This document shows positions 1-8,618 of a DNA stretch of 64,000 bases, one piece after another. Location of the stretch: positions 992,001-1,056,000 of the forward strand of contig CBDBQH010000003.1 in the NCBI GenBank assembly GCA_965208975.1, in the 5' to 3' direction. How positions within the stretch are numbered: position 1 is the stretch's first letter; each line of letters begins with the position of its first letter. Both the position numbers and the translations under genes were made by a program. The notes under the pieces were generated by a model. It searched no databases and was not told where the DNA came from. It saw only the letters and a program-made list of their open reading frames with translations. The DNA is from G963663315 sp965208975 (GTDB lineage Bacteria; Pseudomonadota; Gammaproteobacteria; Arenicellales; Poriferihabitantaceae).

Positions 1-848
1 AAATCAGGGTCAATACCGTCCATGCCGAAGGTTTTGCAATCCTGTTCGTAAACACCGACCAGCAAGCCGGATTTTTCCTGGCGCGAATAGAAATCGTCAC
101 CGGGGTCGCGAATGATGGGGACACGAAAATCCAGTTGCTCGATTTCCCGGATCGGTTCAGTCAGGAAATACATGTGTTCCATCGAGGTCACCGGATGGCT
201 CACGCCCAGCATGCGTCCGACTTCATTGACCCGGTATCCGGCGGCATTTACGACCATCTCACAAGTGATGTCGCCGTTGCGGGTATGCACAATGAACTCG
301 CCGCCCGCTTTGCGGGTGATCTGTTCAACCGGATTGAATCGCTGGACTTCGGCGCCAGCCTCGCGCGCCTGACGGGTTAGCGCGGCGCACAGCTGCGCCG
401 GGTCAATATCGCCGTCGAGCGGGTCCCACCAGGCGCCGAGCAATCCCTGTGTATGCAGCAATGGATGTCTTCTGCCCGCCTCTGCGGCGTCAATAAACTC
501 CATTTCCACCCCCACCCCGCCCGCAACCGCAACGTAATGCCGGTAAATATCGACCTGAGCCGGCGTGTGGGCAAGCCGCATGCCTCCGGTAATGTGGTAA
601 TTGATCGGGAAATCCGGATCTGCCGCTAATTGCCGATACAGATTGATGCTATGCTGTTTTAGCGCGAACATGGTCTGGTTAGCGCCGAACCGGGTGACCT
701 GGGCCGCCGCATGCCAGGTCGAGCCGGAAGTCAGTTCATCGCGTTCTACCAGGATGACATCCGTCCAGCCCTCCTGAGTCAGATGATACAGCGTCGAGCA
801 CCCGGCGATACCACCGCCAATAATCACTACACGGGCGTTCGTTCTCAT
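1..848 (-). CDS. FAD-dependent dimethylglycine/sarcosine dehydrogenase-like oxidoreductase (partial, C-terminus missing)
   Basis: Reading from an ATG at 848 gives 282 residues open to the window edge. The N-terminus has the FAD dinucleotide-binding loop GGGIAG at residues 11-16 and, near residue 46, the STWHAAA motif in which family members (sarcosine and dimethylglycine dehydrogenases, related demethylating enzymes) attach FAD covalently to the His. Such enzymes oxidatively remove N-methyl groups from glycine derivatives. Family members often run past 800 residues with a C-terminal aminomethyltransferase domain, which would lie outside the window. It diverges from an oligopeptide-type ABC transporter at 1077, so a link between uptake and demethylation is possible but is inference. 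The exact substrate cannot be told from this part. Confidence 0.9.
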   Translation of the reverse strand, partial: MRTNARVVIIGGGIAGCSTLYHLTQEGWTDVILVERDELTSGSTWHAAAQVTRFGANQTMFALKQHSINLYRQLAADPDFPINYHITGGMRLAHTPAQVDIYRHYVAVAGGVGVEMEFIDAAEAGRRHPLLHTQGLLGAWWDPLDGDIDPAQLCAALTRQAREAGAEVQRFNPVEQITRKAGGEFIVHTRNGDITCEMVVNAAGYRVNEVGRMLGVSHPVTSMEHMYFLTEPIREIEQLDFRVPIIRDPGDDFYSRQEKSGLLVGVYEQDCKTFGMDGIDPD

Positions 849-922
849 GATTTATCTCTTTTCAAGTCTGCTCGCCAGTATCGGCAATGCCCGGTAATAT
901 TACAATTTGGAAATCTTTGACA

Positions 923-954
923 GTTCGACCCGTAAGATGTTCGACCCGTAAGAT
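923..954. repeat. Perfect 16-bp tandem duplication upstream of the ABC operon
   Basis: GTTCGACCCGTAAGAT occurs twice head to tail (923-938 and 939-954), in the 228-base gap between the two divergent genes. Its second copy ends at the candidate -35 box of the transporter promoter, so it may be a regulator site or simply one of the many short duplications in this genome. Confidence 0.85.
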
Positions 955-983
955 TGATTAGTTGGAAATGACAGGTCTATAAT
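954..983 (+). promoter_or_regulatory. Candidate sigma-70 promoter of the 1077-6260 transporter operon
   Basis: TTGATT (954-959) and a perfect TATAAT (978-983) are separated by 18 bases, giving a leader of roughly 90 bases before the ATG at 1077. No other convincing pair is visible in the gap. The rest of the 849-1076 interval holds only the duplication and a GGAGA ribosome-binding site near 1065. Confidence 0.5.
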
Positions 984-1076
984 AAGGTCAGAAAGTATCT
1001 CTTAAATCAGGATCACGCCGCTACCCGGGTTCAAGCGCCCGGGAGCATTGTAACCCCTTTCCCGGAGAATGTAATA

Positions 1077-2675
1077 ATGAGTATAGAAAACGAAGTTAAG
1101 AAACTGCAAAACCAGGTCTCACAGAACCAGATAAGTCGACGCCGCTTCATGCAGGGCGCAATGGCGCTTGGCGTAGGCGCAATGGCGCCGGCGCTTTACA
1201 GTGAGGCTGCTAAAGCTGCCCCGAAAAAGGGCGGTATTTATCGAATGGGGCTGGGCGGCGCCAACACCGGGGATTCCATGAGCCCGGACAGTAACTCCGA
1301 CATCTTCATGATCACCCTGAATCAGGGCACGGTACGCAATGCTCTGGTTGAAGTCAATGCCGATGGGCAGGCTGTTCCGGAACTCGCGGAAACACTTGAA
1401 CCTTCCGCTGACGCTGCCGTTTGGCGGGTCAAACTGAAAAAGGGCATAGAATTCCATAGCGGGAAATCCCTGGATCTGGATGATGTCATCGCTTCAATCG
1501 AACATCATCGTGGCGAAAGCGCCACGTCCAACGCCAAATCGGTGGCCGAATCAATGGGCGCTCTTTCCAAGGATGGCGACACTCTGGTATTTACCCTGGA
1601 AAGCGGTAACGCCGATTTCCCCTATCTGCTCAGCGACTATCATATCCTGATGGGCGCGGCGGATGACATGGGTAAAATTGACTGGGCATCCGGCGACGGC
1701 ACCGGCCCATACAGCCTGGTCGAATTTGAACCGGGTGTGCGGGCAACGGCAAAACGGAATCCGAATTACTTCAAGGAAAACGAAGGCAATTTTGATGAAG
1801 TCCATATCACCGCAATCAACGATACCGCTGCCCGGATGAATTCCATGGTGACCGGCCAGGTTGACGCCATTGCGCGCTGTGACTTGAAGACCGCCGGCCT
1901 GCTTGAGAAAAAACCCGATGTCGATGTGCTTCAGGTTTCCGGCACCAAACACTACACTTACCCGATGGATGTACGGGTTGCGCCGTTCGACAATAATGAC
2001 GTGCGTCTGGCGTTGAAATATGGCATGGATCGTCAGGGCTTCGTCAACACGGTGTTGCGTGGATACGGCTCGGTAGGCAACGATCACCCGATCGCCTCAA
2101 CCCAGAACTACCATGCGTCCGACCTGCCTCAACGTCAATACGATACCGACAAAGCCAAATGGCATCTGAAACAGGCTGGCTACGACAAACTGGATGTGGA
2201 GCTATCCGCAGCCGATGCCGCGTTTGGCGGCGCCGTGGAAGCTACCGAGTTATACGCCGAAGCGCTTCGCCCGGCCGGGATCAATCTGACCGTCAAGCGG
2301 GTATCGCCAGACGGCTATTGGGACAATGTCTGGATGAATGTGCCGTGGTCGGCCTGCTACTGGGGGGGACGCCCGACTGCCGACTGGATGTTCACGATTG
2401 GCTACAAGGCCGGCGGTAACTGGACGGATACCTTCTGGAATCATGCCCGGTTCGAGGAATTGCTGGTTATGGGACGCTCTGAACTCGACGAAGCAAAGCG
2501 AAGGGATATATATGTTGAAATGCAGATGATCGTCAGTAACGAAGGCGGTGTGGTTGTGCCCTGTTTCGCCAATAATGTGGATGCCGCTTCGACCGCGCTC
2601 GGCAGACCGGCCAGGCTCGCGGGAAACTGGGAACTCGATGGCGGCCGAAGCGCCGCTCGCTGGTGGTTCGCATAA
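1077..2675 (+). CDS. ABC transporter periplasmic substrate-binding protein, oligopeptide/nickel family (SBP_bac_5)
   Basis: A 532-residue solute-binding protein of the DppA/OppA type. The N-terminus carries a twin-arginine signal, SRRRFMQ near residues 20-26, followed by an alanine-rich hydrophobic stretch and a likely cleavage site near residue 47, so it should be exported folded by Tat. Typical family signatures are the GTGPY segment and the block around residues 215-235 that places the ligand. It is the first gene of an operon with two permeases and a fused ATPase. A terminator directly after it should raise its level relative to the membrane parts. The ligand is unknown; the divergent demethylase-type flavoprotein hints at methylated amino compounds rather than peptides. 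Confidence 0.93.
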   Translation: MSIENEVKKLQNQVSQNQISRRRFMQGAMALGVGAMAPALYSEAAKAAPKKGGIYRMGLGGANTGDSMSPDSNSDIFMITLNQGTVRNALVEVNADGQAVPELAETLEPSADAAVWRVKLKKGIEFHSGKSLDLDDVIASIEHHRGESATSNAKSVAESMGALSKDGDTLVFTLESGNADFPYLLSDYHILMGAADDMGKIDWASGDGTGPYSLVEFEPGVRATAKRNPNYFKENEGNFDEVHITAINDTAARMNSMVTGQVDAIARCDLKTAGLLEKKPDVDVLQVSGTKHYTYPMDVRVAPFDNNDVRLALKYGMDRQGFVNTVLRGYGSVGNDHPIASTQNYHASDLPQRQYDTDKAKWHLKQAGYDKLDVELSAADAAFGGAVEATELYAEALRPAGINLTVKRVSPDGYWDNVWMNVPWSACYWGGRPTADWMFTIGYKAGGNWTDTFWNHARFEELLVMGRSELDEAKRRDIYVEMQMIVSNEGGVVVPCFANNVDAASTALGRPARLAGNWELDGGRSAARWWFA

Positions 2676-2714
2676 TCTCCACCGACGTGTTTCACCGTTG
2701 AACACGGTACAACG

Positions 2715-2747
2715 AAAAGGCGGTCAGGAATCCCTGATCGCCTTTTT
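2715..2747 (+). terminator. Hairpin with T-run after the solute-binding protein gene (attenuating terminator)
   Basis: Stem AAAAGGCGGTCAGG / CCTGATCGCCTTTTT with a 4-base loop and one G-T pair, followed by a T-rich stretch. It lies between the binding-protein gene and the first permease of the same operon, the usual place for partial termination that gives excess binding protein. Confidence 0.8.
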
Positions 2748-2785
2748 ATTTTCTGTCTCGCCTTGAGTTCCAACTCCTGCCACGG

Positions 2786-3751
2786 ATGAAAAGCTCTTTA
2801 TTTCGCATGATTGCCAACCGGGTCGGCCTCGGCCTGTTCACCCTGCTGGCGATCTCATTGCTGATCACCGTCGGCGTGGAATTGCTTTCCGGTGATGTCT
2901 GTACCGCGATCCTGGGGCAGATGGCCACCCCGGAAACAGTCGCTGCCTGTCATGCGAAACTGAATCTGGATCGCCCCCTGATGGTGCGCTATCTGGAATG
3001 GCTATTCAATTTCCTGCAGGGGGATATGGGCAGTTCCCTGGCCAATGAAAGAACCGTCCAGGAGTTGATCAGCGCCCGCATCGGCAACACACTTTATCTC
3101 GCCGCGCTATCCTCCCTGGTAGCCATTCCGTTGGGCATCGCGTTGGGCATTGTGGCCGCGCTGTATCGAAACACCGGATTTGACCGTGGTATTTCAGTCA
3201 CCACCCTGAGCACAATTTCGGTGCCTGATTTTTTCGTGGCCTATATCCTGATGGCCCTGTTCGCGGTCAAGTTCAATCTGTTCCCGGCCATTTCAAACGT
3301 ATCGGAAGATATGGGATTCCGGGAGCGGTTTTATGTGTCCGGGCTGCCGATCTTCACCCTGACCCTGATCTCCATCGCGCACCTGATGCGAATGACACGC
3401 GCTTCCATCGTTAACCTGCTGGCCAGCCCGTATATCGAAATGGCGAAACTGAAAGGCGTCAAGCCTGCCAGGATCATCGTCAAACATGCCCTGCCCAATG
3501 CCTGGGCGCCGATTATCCAGGTCGTCGTCCTCAATATCGCATTCATGGTGGTCGGCGTGGTGATCATAGAAGTAGTATTTGTGTATCCCGGTCTGGGAGC
3601 GCTGATGGTGGATTCGGTGCAGCTTCGCAACATGCCGGTAGTGCGCGCCACCGCTATGATCTTCGCGGCGGCTTATATCCTGTTGAACCTGCTGGCGGAT
3701 GTGCTCTCCATCACCGCCAATCCGCGACTGCGGCACCGGAAACAGGGATGA
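2786..3751 (+). CDS. ABC transporter permease, DppB/OppB type
   Basis: A 321-residue inner-membrane protein with about six transmembrane segments and the N-terminal permease domain typical of DppB (first helix near residues 10-32, then a periplasmic region with a Cys pair at about 39 and 52). The EAA-like coupling loop that contacts the ATPase is the segment near residues 215-235 (MAKLKGVKPARIIVKHALPN). Its stop overlaps the next permease's start by 4 bases (ATGA), so the two are probably coupled in translation and form a heterodimer. Confidence 0.93.
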   Translation: MKSSLFRMIANRVGLGLFTLLAISLLITVGVELLSGDVCTAILGQMATPETVAACHAKLNLDRPLMVRYLEWLFNFLQGDMGSSLANERTVQELISARIGNTLYLAALSSLVAIPLGIALGIVAALYRNTGFDRGISVTTLSTISVPDFFVAYILMALFAVKFNLFPAISNVSEDMGFRERFYVSGLPIFTLTLISIAHLMRMTRASIVNLLASPYIEMAKLKGVKPARIIVKHALPNAWAPIIQVVVLNIAFMVVGVVIIEVVFVYPGLGALMVDSVQLRNMPVVRATAMIFAAAYILLNLLADVLSITANPRLRHRKQG

Positions 3752-4593
3752 AAAAGACAGGCATGAAAATACTGGAATACGTCCGGGATCTCAACTGGAG
3801 CGCCCGGGTCGGATTATTCATCATTGCGTTTTTTTCAGTCTGCGCCATCTTCGCGCCCTGGCTGGCGCCATTCGGAGAGAGCGAGATAGTGGGTGACGTG
3901 TGGGAACCGATTGGCGGAGAATTTCTGTTCGGCACGGACATTATTGGCCGGGATATGCTGTCCCGGCTGATTTTCGGGGCGCGAAACACAATCGTACTCG
4001 CGCTGTTGACCACAATCTGTTCGTTCACCCTCGGCAGTGTAATGGGCTTCGTCGCCGCGACAAAGGGCGGAATGATTGACCAGTTGCTGAGCCGGATCGT
4101 GGATATCGTCATCTCGGTGCCGACGCTGATCTGCGCGTTGATTGTGGTCTCCGCTGTCGGCACCTCCTTTTTCGTCCTGGCCACCGTGATCGGCGTCATC
4201 TATGCCATGCCGGTATACCGCATTGCCAGAGCGGTGGCGATGGATATCGAGGTGATGGACTATGTCGAAGCCGCCAGACTGCGCGGCGAAGGTCTGTGGT
4301 GGATCATGAAGCGGGAAATCCTGCCCAATGCGATGACCCCGCTGGCTGCCGAGTTTGGTCTGCGATTCTGCTTCGTATTCCTGCTGATCAGCGGCCTGAG
4401 CTTCCTCGGGCTGGGACTGCAACCGCCGCTGGCCGACTGGGGCGCGATGGTTCGCTCCAATTCCGAAGGGATTGCCTGGGGATTCCTGCATCCCCTGATA
4501 CCCGCTTCGTGTATCGCCCTGCTCACCATCGGTATAAACCTGCTGGTTGATTCCCTGGTGCATAAAGCCAGCGGTTTGCGCGATGACCACTGA
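3748..4593 (+). CDS. ABC transporter permease, DppC/OppC type
   Basis: A 281-residue partner permease with five to six transmembrane segments. The N-terminus shows the family's cytoplasmic start followed by a first helix (residues about 20-40), the motif FGTDIIGRDMLSRLIFGAR, and the coupling loop EAARLRGEGLWWIMKREILP near residues 172-191. Its translation start overlaps the preceding permease stop. It should assemble with that permease to form the membrane channel for the substrate delivered by the 1077-2675 protein. Confidence 0.93.
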   Translation: MKKTGMKILEYVRDLNWSARVGLFIIAFFSVCAIFAPWLAPFGESEIVGDVWEPIGGEFLFGTDIIGRDMLSRLIFGARNTIVLALLTTICSFTLGSVMGFVAATKGGMIDQLLSRIVDIVISVPTLICALIVVSAVGTSFFVLATVIGVIYAMPVYRIARAVAMDIEVMDYVEAARLRGEGLWWIMKREILPNAMTPLAAEFGLRFCFVFLLISGLSFLGLGLQPPLADWGAMVRSNSEGIAWGFLHPLIPASCIALLTIGINLLVDSLVHKASGLRDDH

Positions 4594-4616
4594 AGCGACC
4601 ACCCGAACGACAAGCC

Positions 4617-6260
4617 ATGACTGACCGCCTGCTGGAAATCCGGGATATTCTGATCGAAGCGGAGATTGACGGACAATGGACCCCGATCGTAAACAGTCTC
4701 TCCATGACCCTGGAGCGCGGAGAAATCGTGGGCCTGATCGGCGAATCCGGCGCCGGAAAATCCACTTTCGGCCTCTGTGCCCTGGGCTATACCAAGCCCG
4801 GATGCCGGATCGTTTCAGGCTCGATCAAACTGGACGGGATGGAACTGACCGGCCAGCCGGAGTCTGCCCTACGGGAACTTCGCGGCAACAGGGTGGCCTA
4901 TGTGGCGCAAAGCGCCGCCTCATTCAACCCGGCGCATACGCTTCTTGAACAGTTTGTCGAAGCGCCGGTGCAACACGGCAAGATGAAACCCTCCGAAGCG
5001 GCCGTTCGCGGGCGGGAACTTTACAAACAGCTTGATTTGCCGGAACCGGATACCATCGGTGAAAGATACCCGCACCAGGTATCCGGCGGACAACTGCAAA
5101 GAGCGATGACCGCCATGGCGCTCGGCAGCAACCCGGACATTATCATTTTTGATGAACCGACAACGGCGCTGGATGTCACCACCCAGATTGAGGTGTTGTC
5201 CGCCATCAAGGAGGCGGTGAAAGCGCGCCATGTCGCCGCTATCTACATTACCCATGATCTGGCCGTTGTCGCACAAATGGCGGACCGTATCATGGTGCTT
5301 CGTTACGGCGACCTGATCGAGGAAGGCGATGCCCGCGAAATGCTGGCAAACCCGAAAGAGGAGTATACGCGCAGGCTGCTGGCCGTCCGCTCCCTGCGTG
5401 AACAAAGGGCTGCCGACCCGCGCGAAGACACCATACTGGAAGTGAAGAACGTAACCGCGCGCTACCCGGGAGCAACGGAGGATGTTCTGAAGAACATCAA
5501 CATCAAACTGCAAAAAGGAAAGACAGTCGCAATCGTTGGAGAATCAGGAAGCGGCAAAAGTACGCTGGCCAGAGTGATTACCGGACTGTTGCCGCCGTCC
5601 ACAGGGTCCATCACCTACCGGGGAGAAGTATTGCCTCCGGCGCTGAAGGAAAAGACTAAGGAAAATCTCCGCTCCATCCAGATGATTTACCAGATGGCCG
5701 ACGTAGCGATGAATCCGCGGCAACAAATCCGCGAGATTATTGGCCGCCCGCTGGAGTTCTATCACGATATTTCAGGTCAGGCCAACGAAGCGCGAGTACT
5801 CGAATTACTGGAGAAAATTGAAATTCCCGGCAGCTACATGGAGCGCTACCCGGCCCAGCTTTCCGGTGGGGAAAAGCAGCGTATCTGCATTGCCCGCGCC
5901 CTGGCCGCGGAGCCGGAACTGATCATCTGCGATGAAGTGACCTCCGCTCTCGATCAGCTGGTTGCCGAAGGCATTCTGGACCTGCTGCAAAACCTGCAGA
6001 ATGATCTCAACGTTTCCTACCTGTTTATCACCCACGACCTGGCTACGGTCAAGGCGATTGCAGATGAAATTGTGGTGATGTACCAGGGCCGGATTGTGGA
6101 GCAGGGGCCGAAGAAGCAAATCCTGGAACCGCCCTGGCAAGACTATACGGAGTTGTTACTGTCTTCGGTCCCGGAAATGGACCCCGACTGGCTCGATGAC
6201 CTGGTGCAACGACGATTGCGCGGCGAAGCCCCGACCGCCGACAGCCTTAAGGTACGGTGA
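4617..6260 (+). CDS. ABC transporter ATP-binding protein with two fused ATPase domains (DppD-DppF fusion)
   Basis: A 547-residue cytoplasmic protein with two complete ATPase cassettes in tandem. Domain 1 has Walker A GESGAGKST at 42-50 and signature VSGGQLQRAM near 157. Domain 2 has Walker A GESGSGKST near 308 and signature LSGGEKQRICIARAL near 414, each followed by a Walker B Asp-Glu and a switch His (ITHD). In the classical systems these are two proteins (DppD, DppF); here one chain supplies both halves. It powers the transporter encoded just upstream and ends the operon. Confidence 0.93.
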   Translation: MTDRLLEIRDILIEAEIDGQWTPIVNSLSMTLERGEIVGLIGESGAGKSTFGLCALGYTKPGCRIVSGSIKLDGMELTGQPESALRELRGNRVAYVAQSAASFNPAHTLLEQFVEAPVQHGKMKPSEAAVRGRELYKQLDLPEPDTIGERYPHQVSGGQLQRAMTAMALGSNPDIIIFDEPTTALDVTTQIEVLSAIKEAVKARHVAAIYITHDLAVVAQMADRIMVLRYGDLIEEGDAREMLANPKEEYTRRLLAVRSLREQRAADPREDTILEVKNVTARYPGATEDVLKNINIKLQKGKTVAIVGESGSGKSTLARVITGLLPPSTGSITYRGEVLPPALKEKTKENLRSIQMIYQMADVAMNPRQQIREIIGRPLEFYHDISGQANEARVLELLEKIEIPGSYMERYPAQLSGGEKQRICIARALAAEPELIICDEVTSALDQLVAEGILDLLQNLQNDLNVSYLFITHDLATVKAIADEIVVMYQGRIVEQGPKKQILEPPWQDYTELLLSSVPEMDPDWLDDLVQRRLRGEAPTADSLKVR

Positions 6261-6305
6261 GAAAACTGCACAGGAGAAATAAAGGGAACACCTTCGTAGA
6301 CACGC

Positions 6306-6342
6306 CCGACCTGATCAATTCGCCGCGCTTCCATCAGGTCGG
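6306..6342. repeat. Inverted repeat between the transporter operon and a convergent antitoxin gene
   Basis: CCGACCTGAT (6306-6315) pairs with ATCAGGTCGG (6333-6342) across a 17-base loop. It sits between two genes that converge and could end transcription from either side, but there is no clear T-run, so a terminator role is only possible. Confidence 0.35.
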
Positions 6343-6357
6343 TTGAGGTTTCCGGGG

Positions 6358-6663
6358 TCAGACCGGGAATCCGTAGTGGGTGCCGTCGGGGAACTCGACA
6401 TCGACACGCAGCTTGCCGCCGGTCGCTTCTACATAGCGCTTCAGGGACGACAGTTTCAGGTCACGGCCAGGCATCTCCATACCCGCCACAGTCGGTTGTT
6501 TGATCCCAAGAATATGCGCGACCTCTTTCCGGGTTTTTTGTGCACACTCACGCAACTCTGCCAAGTGGATGTCAAGTAGCATCTCTGCCGCTTTCTCCCG
6601 CGCTTTGACAACCACTTCGGGCTTCTCTGTGGTCAATATCTGATCAAGCGTTCTTGCCATCAT
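6358..6663 (-). CDS. XRE-family helix-turn-helix antitoxin (HigA-like) paired with a broken toxin
   Basis: A 101-residue protein. The central part (about residues 42-70, with QKTRKEVAHILGIKQPTVAG) is a helix-turn-helix of the XRE type, and the C-terminus (VEATGGKLRVDVEFPDG) matches antitoxins that accompany phage-Gp49/HigB-like toxins in toxin-first order. The gene directly upstream on the same strand is such a toxin, but with an internal deletion, so this antitoxin may now be an orphan regulator. An ATG one codon inside the first one is an equally good start. Confidence 0.8.
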   Translation of the reverse strand: MMARTLDQILTTEKPEVVVKAREKAAEMLLDIHLAELRECAQKTRKEVAHILGIKQPTVAGMEMPGRDLKLSSLKRYVEATGGKLRVDVEFPDGTHYGFPV

Positions 6664-6664
6664 G

Positions 6665-6824
6665 CTACCCTTTCTTCAGTTTCTCCAGATGCGCCGTGAA
6701 TTCACGATCAGCAACCCGGATCATCGCTCCGTAAAATCTTTTCTCGTCTCCGGTCTTGTTGCCGGCGCAAAGCAATATCCCTCTCCGTCTGGGGTCGGAT
6801 GTCGGTCGTTTCGATAGCCCACAT
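6665..6824 (-). pseudogene. HigB/Gp49-like toxin with internal deletion and frameshift
   Basis: The ATG at 6824 reads MWAIETTD, the usual beginning of this toxin family, then the reading frame becomes unrelated and stops early. In a different frame the strand encodes GILLCAGNKTGDEKRFYGAM and then a clear C-terminus ending in HLEKLKKG with a stop at 6665-6667. Full toxins are around 115 residues; the middle, about 60 codons, has been lost with a frame change. The antitoxin gene begins 1 base after the toxin stop, so the original order was toxin then antitoxin. The sequence shows the two ends directly; the deletion is the simplest reading. Confidence 0.82.
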
Positions 6825-6880
6825 GACTACTCCCTGTCAAAATACAGGTTAAATGCTATATAAGCGCCATCCTGATGTCA

Positions 6881-6916
6881 ACAGAAATTCTCACAGAAAT
6901 TCTCACAGAAATTCTC
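6881..6916. repeat. 12-bp unit repeated three times
   Basis: ACAGAAATTCTC at 6881-6892, 6893-6904 and 6905-6916, without a mismatch. It lies in non-coding DNA between the broken toxin and a gene fragment and does not flank a recognisable promoter. Confidence 0.9.
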
Positions 6917-6986
6917 AAGAACCGGATTTTTACTGACTCTCCTCAAACATCCTGCATTTCTGGCATGCAATGCCATAATTGCAGGG

Positions 6987-7412
6987 ATGATACTACGCCA
7001 TAAATTACAGATTGTTCGTGACCGGCTGAGCCAGTTTCCGGCGGTGGCACTGCTCGGACTGGATGACCGGGATGCGGCGCTGGGTCATCCGGTCGTTGGT
7101 GGAAGCTGGGAAGGGTTCATACTGGAAAACCTGCTTGGCGCGGCTCCAAAACGGACCAGGGCATACTTTTACCGGACGGCTACCGGCGCCGAAATCGACC
7201 TGGCGCTGGAGATGCCCGACGGCAAGCTGTGGGCAATTGAAATCAAGCGCGGCCTCACTCCGAAGATCGATAAGGGATTCCACCATGCACGGGAAGACAT
7301 CAGCCCGGAACGCTCCTTCGTCGTATATTCGGACAGTGATCGGTATCCAAAAAGTGAAGGGGTTGAGGTGATCAGTCCGGGTGAACTTGTGGCGCTACTC
7401 TCCAAGGCATAA
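6987..7412 (+). pseudogene. C-terminal fragment of a DUF4143 AAA ATPase
   Basis: A 141-residue reading frame matching only the C-terminal half of AAA ATPases with a DUF4143 domain: the HPVVGGSWEGFILENLL block, the FYRTATGAEIDLALE segment and the AIEIKRG nuclease-like core (PD-(D/E)XK-type Asp, Glu, Lys pattern). The N-terminal Walker A region is absent, and the first residues look eroded relative to the family. A full-length member of the same family is present at 37058-38410 for comparison. It may be expressed as a short protein, but a decayed remnant is more likely. Confidence 0.75.
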
Positions 7413-7612
7413 AAGCTGCGGGGCGGCATTTGACATTGTACCTATGGCTGGTTTATTCTCACGGACATGAGAATTACAGAGATGAACCTGGCTAACCTTT
7501 CTCCCGGTTTTTCGGGCATCGCCCGGTGTACAGGCCGCGATGGCCAGGATCATCCTGAAACAGGCCAGGATTGCACGGAAATAATGAAAAGTTCAGCAAA
7601 AACAATATGTTA

Positions 7613-7630
7613 CCCCCCCCCCCCCCCCCC
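7613..7630. repeat. Homopolymer of 18 C in a non-coding gap
   Basis: Positions 7613-7630 are all C, about 170 bases upstream of the secreted-protein gene at 7802. An AT-rich interrupted palindrome (GAATTT...AAATTC, 7631-7648) follows directly. The rest of the 7413-7801 gap has no gene I can support. Such tracts slip during replication and can alter promoter spacing; they are also prone to sequencing error. Confidence 0.9.
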
Positions 7631-7801
7631 GAATTTCGTAGAAAATTCAAGCGCTTAACAAACGCCAGACAATCTGCGCCGTTTGAGTTCCTGTCCGTCT
7701 TCCTGACGGACTTATGCAAGTACCCCCTGTCCATATATCCCCGTGGATGCTTACGCATGCGCGGCCCTGTTCTTTGAATCCATACAATACAGGTATTCAT
7801 C

Positions 7802-8572
7802 ATGAATCAAGAAATTGAACGGACCAATCTGAAAAAACGGCAACAAATCATAAAAAGTCTGGCCGTCGGAGGCGTGGCAATCACGGCATGGCATCAACCG
7901 ATTGTAAACAGCGTGATACTGCCTGCTCATGCACAGACATCAGACGGATCAACAACATCTGGACAAGCCGGAGAAGCCGGACAAGTCGGACAAACAGAGC
8001 AAGGACAGACAGACCAACCAACACAAGCAACAGAACCGGTGTCGCAACAGATCGAACCCGTTACGATACCCGGTGAAGGTGAAGATGCAGATGAAGTTAC
8101 GATATTCGGCGACAACAGACCAGATGACGCATTACTACCATTAGAGGGCCGGCCCAGATTCATACGAGAAGACGACGGCACTGTTGTGACTTATCTATCA
8201 CGGATGGAGACCGATAACAGGTGTGGTGGAAGTCTTGAAATAGTGTCATACGGATTGGTTCCTGGAAGTTTTGATCGGAGCGTCCCGGAATATAAGGATC
8301 GGGATGAAGCCACCGCCCATATTAAAATAGTGGGTATAAAGAAACCAGTACAAGCGATAAGACTAGGCCGCCGGCCTGCGCTACGTCTGAGTTTAAGAGA
8401 TCATACGTGGGGTGATTCCGCTCCTTTAGTCGAAAGGATACCGGGAAACGGGCAACCTGCCCGCGAGTCGGGAATGTTCACTGTCTTCTTTCATAATTGG
8501 ATGCCAGATCAAAAAAGACCTTATTCATACCGGGAGTTACGGGGTATGACCTTACGATGCGTGAACCCCTGA
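7802..8572 (+). CDS. Secreted protein of unknown function with signal peptide and low-complexity linker
   Basis: 256 residues. A basic start with KKRQQ at 12-16 is followed by a weakly hydrophobic stretch and the segment WHQPIVNSVILPAHAQTS, where cleavage after AHA or AQ is likely. Proteins with twin-Arg starts and a very similar ending to the signal are known in marine bacteria; here the pair is Lys-Arg, so the route (Tat or Sec) is open. Residues about 50-90 are rich in Gln, Gly, Thr and Glu and look like a flexible linker. The rest (about 110-256) has one Cys pair (near 141 and 254) but no domain I recognise. It is transcribed away from the C18 tract. Confidence 0.7.
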   Translation: MNQEIERTNLKKRQQIIKSLAVGGVAITAWHQPIVNSVILPAHAQTSDGSTTSGQAGEAGQVGQTEQGQTDQPTQATEPVSQQIEPVTIPGEGEDADEVTIFGDNRPDDALLPLEGRPRFIREDDGTVVTYLSRMETDNRCGGSLEIVSYGLVPGSFDRSVPEYKDRDEATAHIKIVGIKKPVQAIRLGRRPALRLSLRDHTWGDSAPLVERIPGNGQPARESGMFTVFFHNWMPDQKRPYSYRELRGMTLRCVNP

Positions 8573-8618
8573 TTCAGTCCCGGATCACGTCCGGGAAGCC
8601 GGCTTGTTGACGCCGAAT

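Noticed and set aside
3711..4602. Minus-strand reading frames over the permease genes
   Set aside because: Composition is that of mirror frames of membrane proteins (His/Gln/Arg rich), with no motifs.
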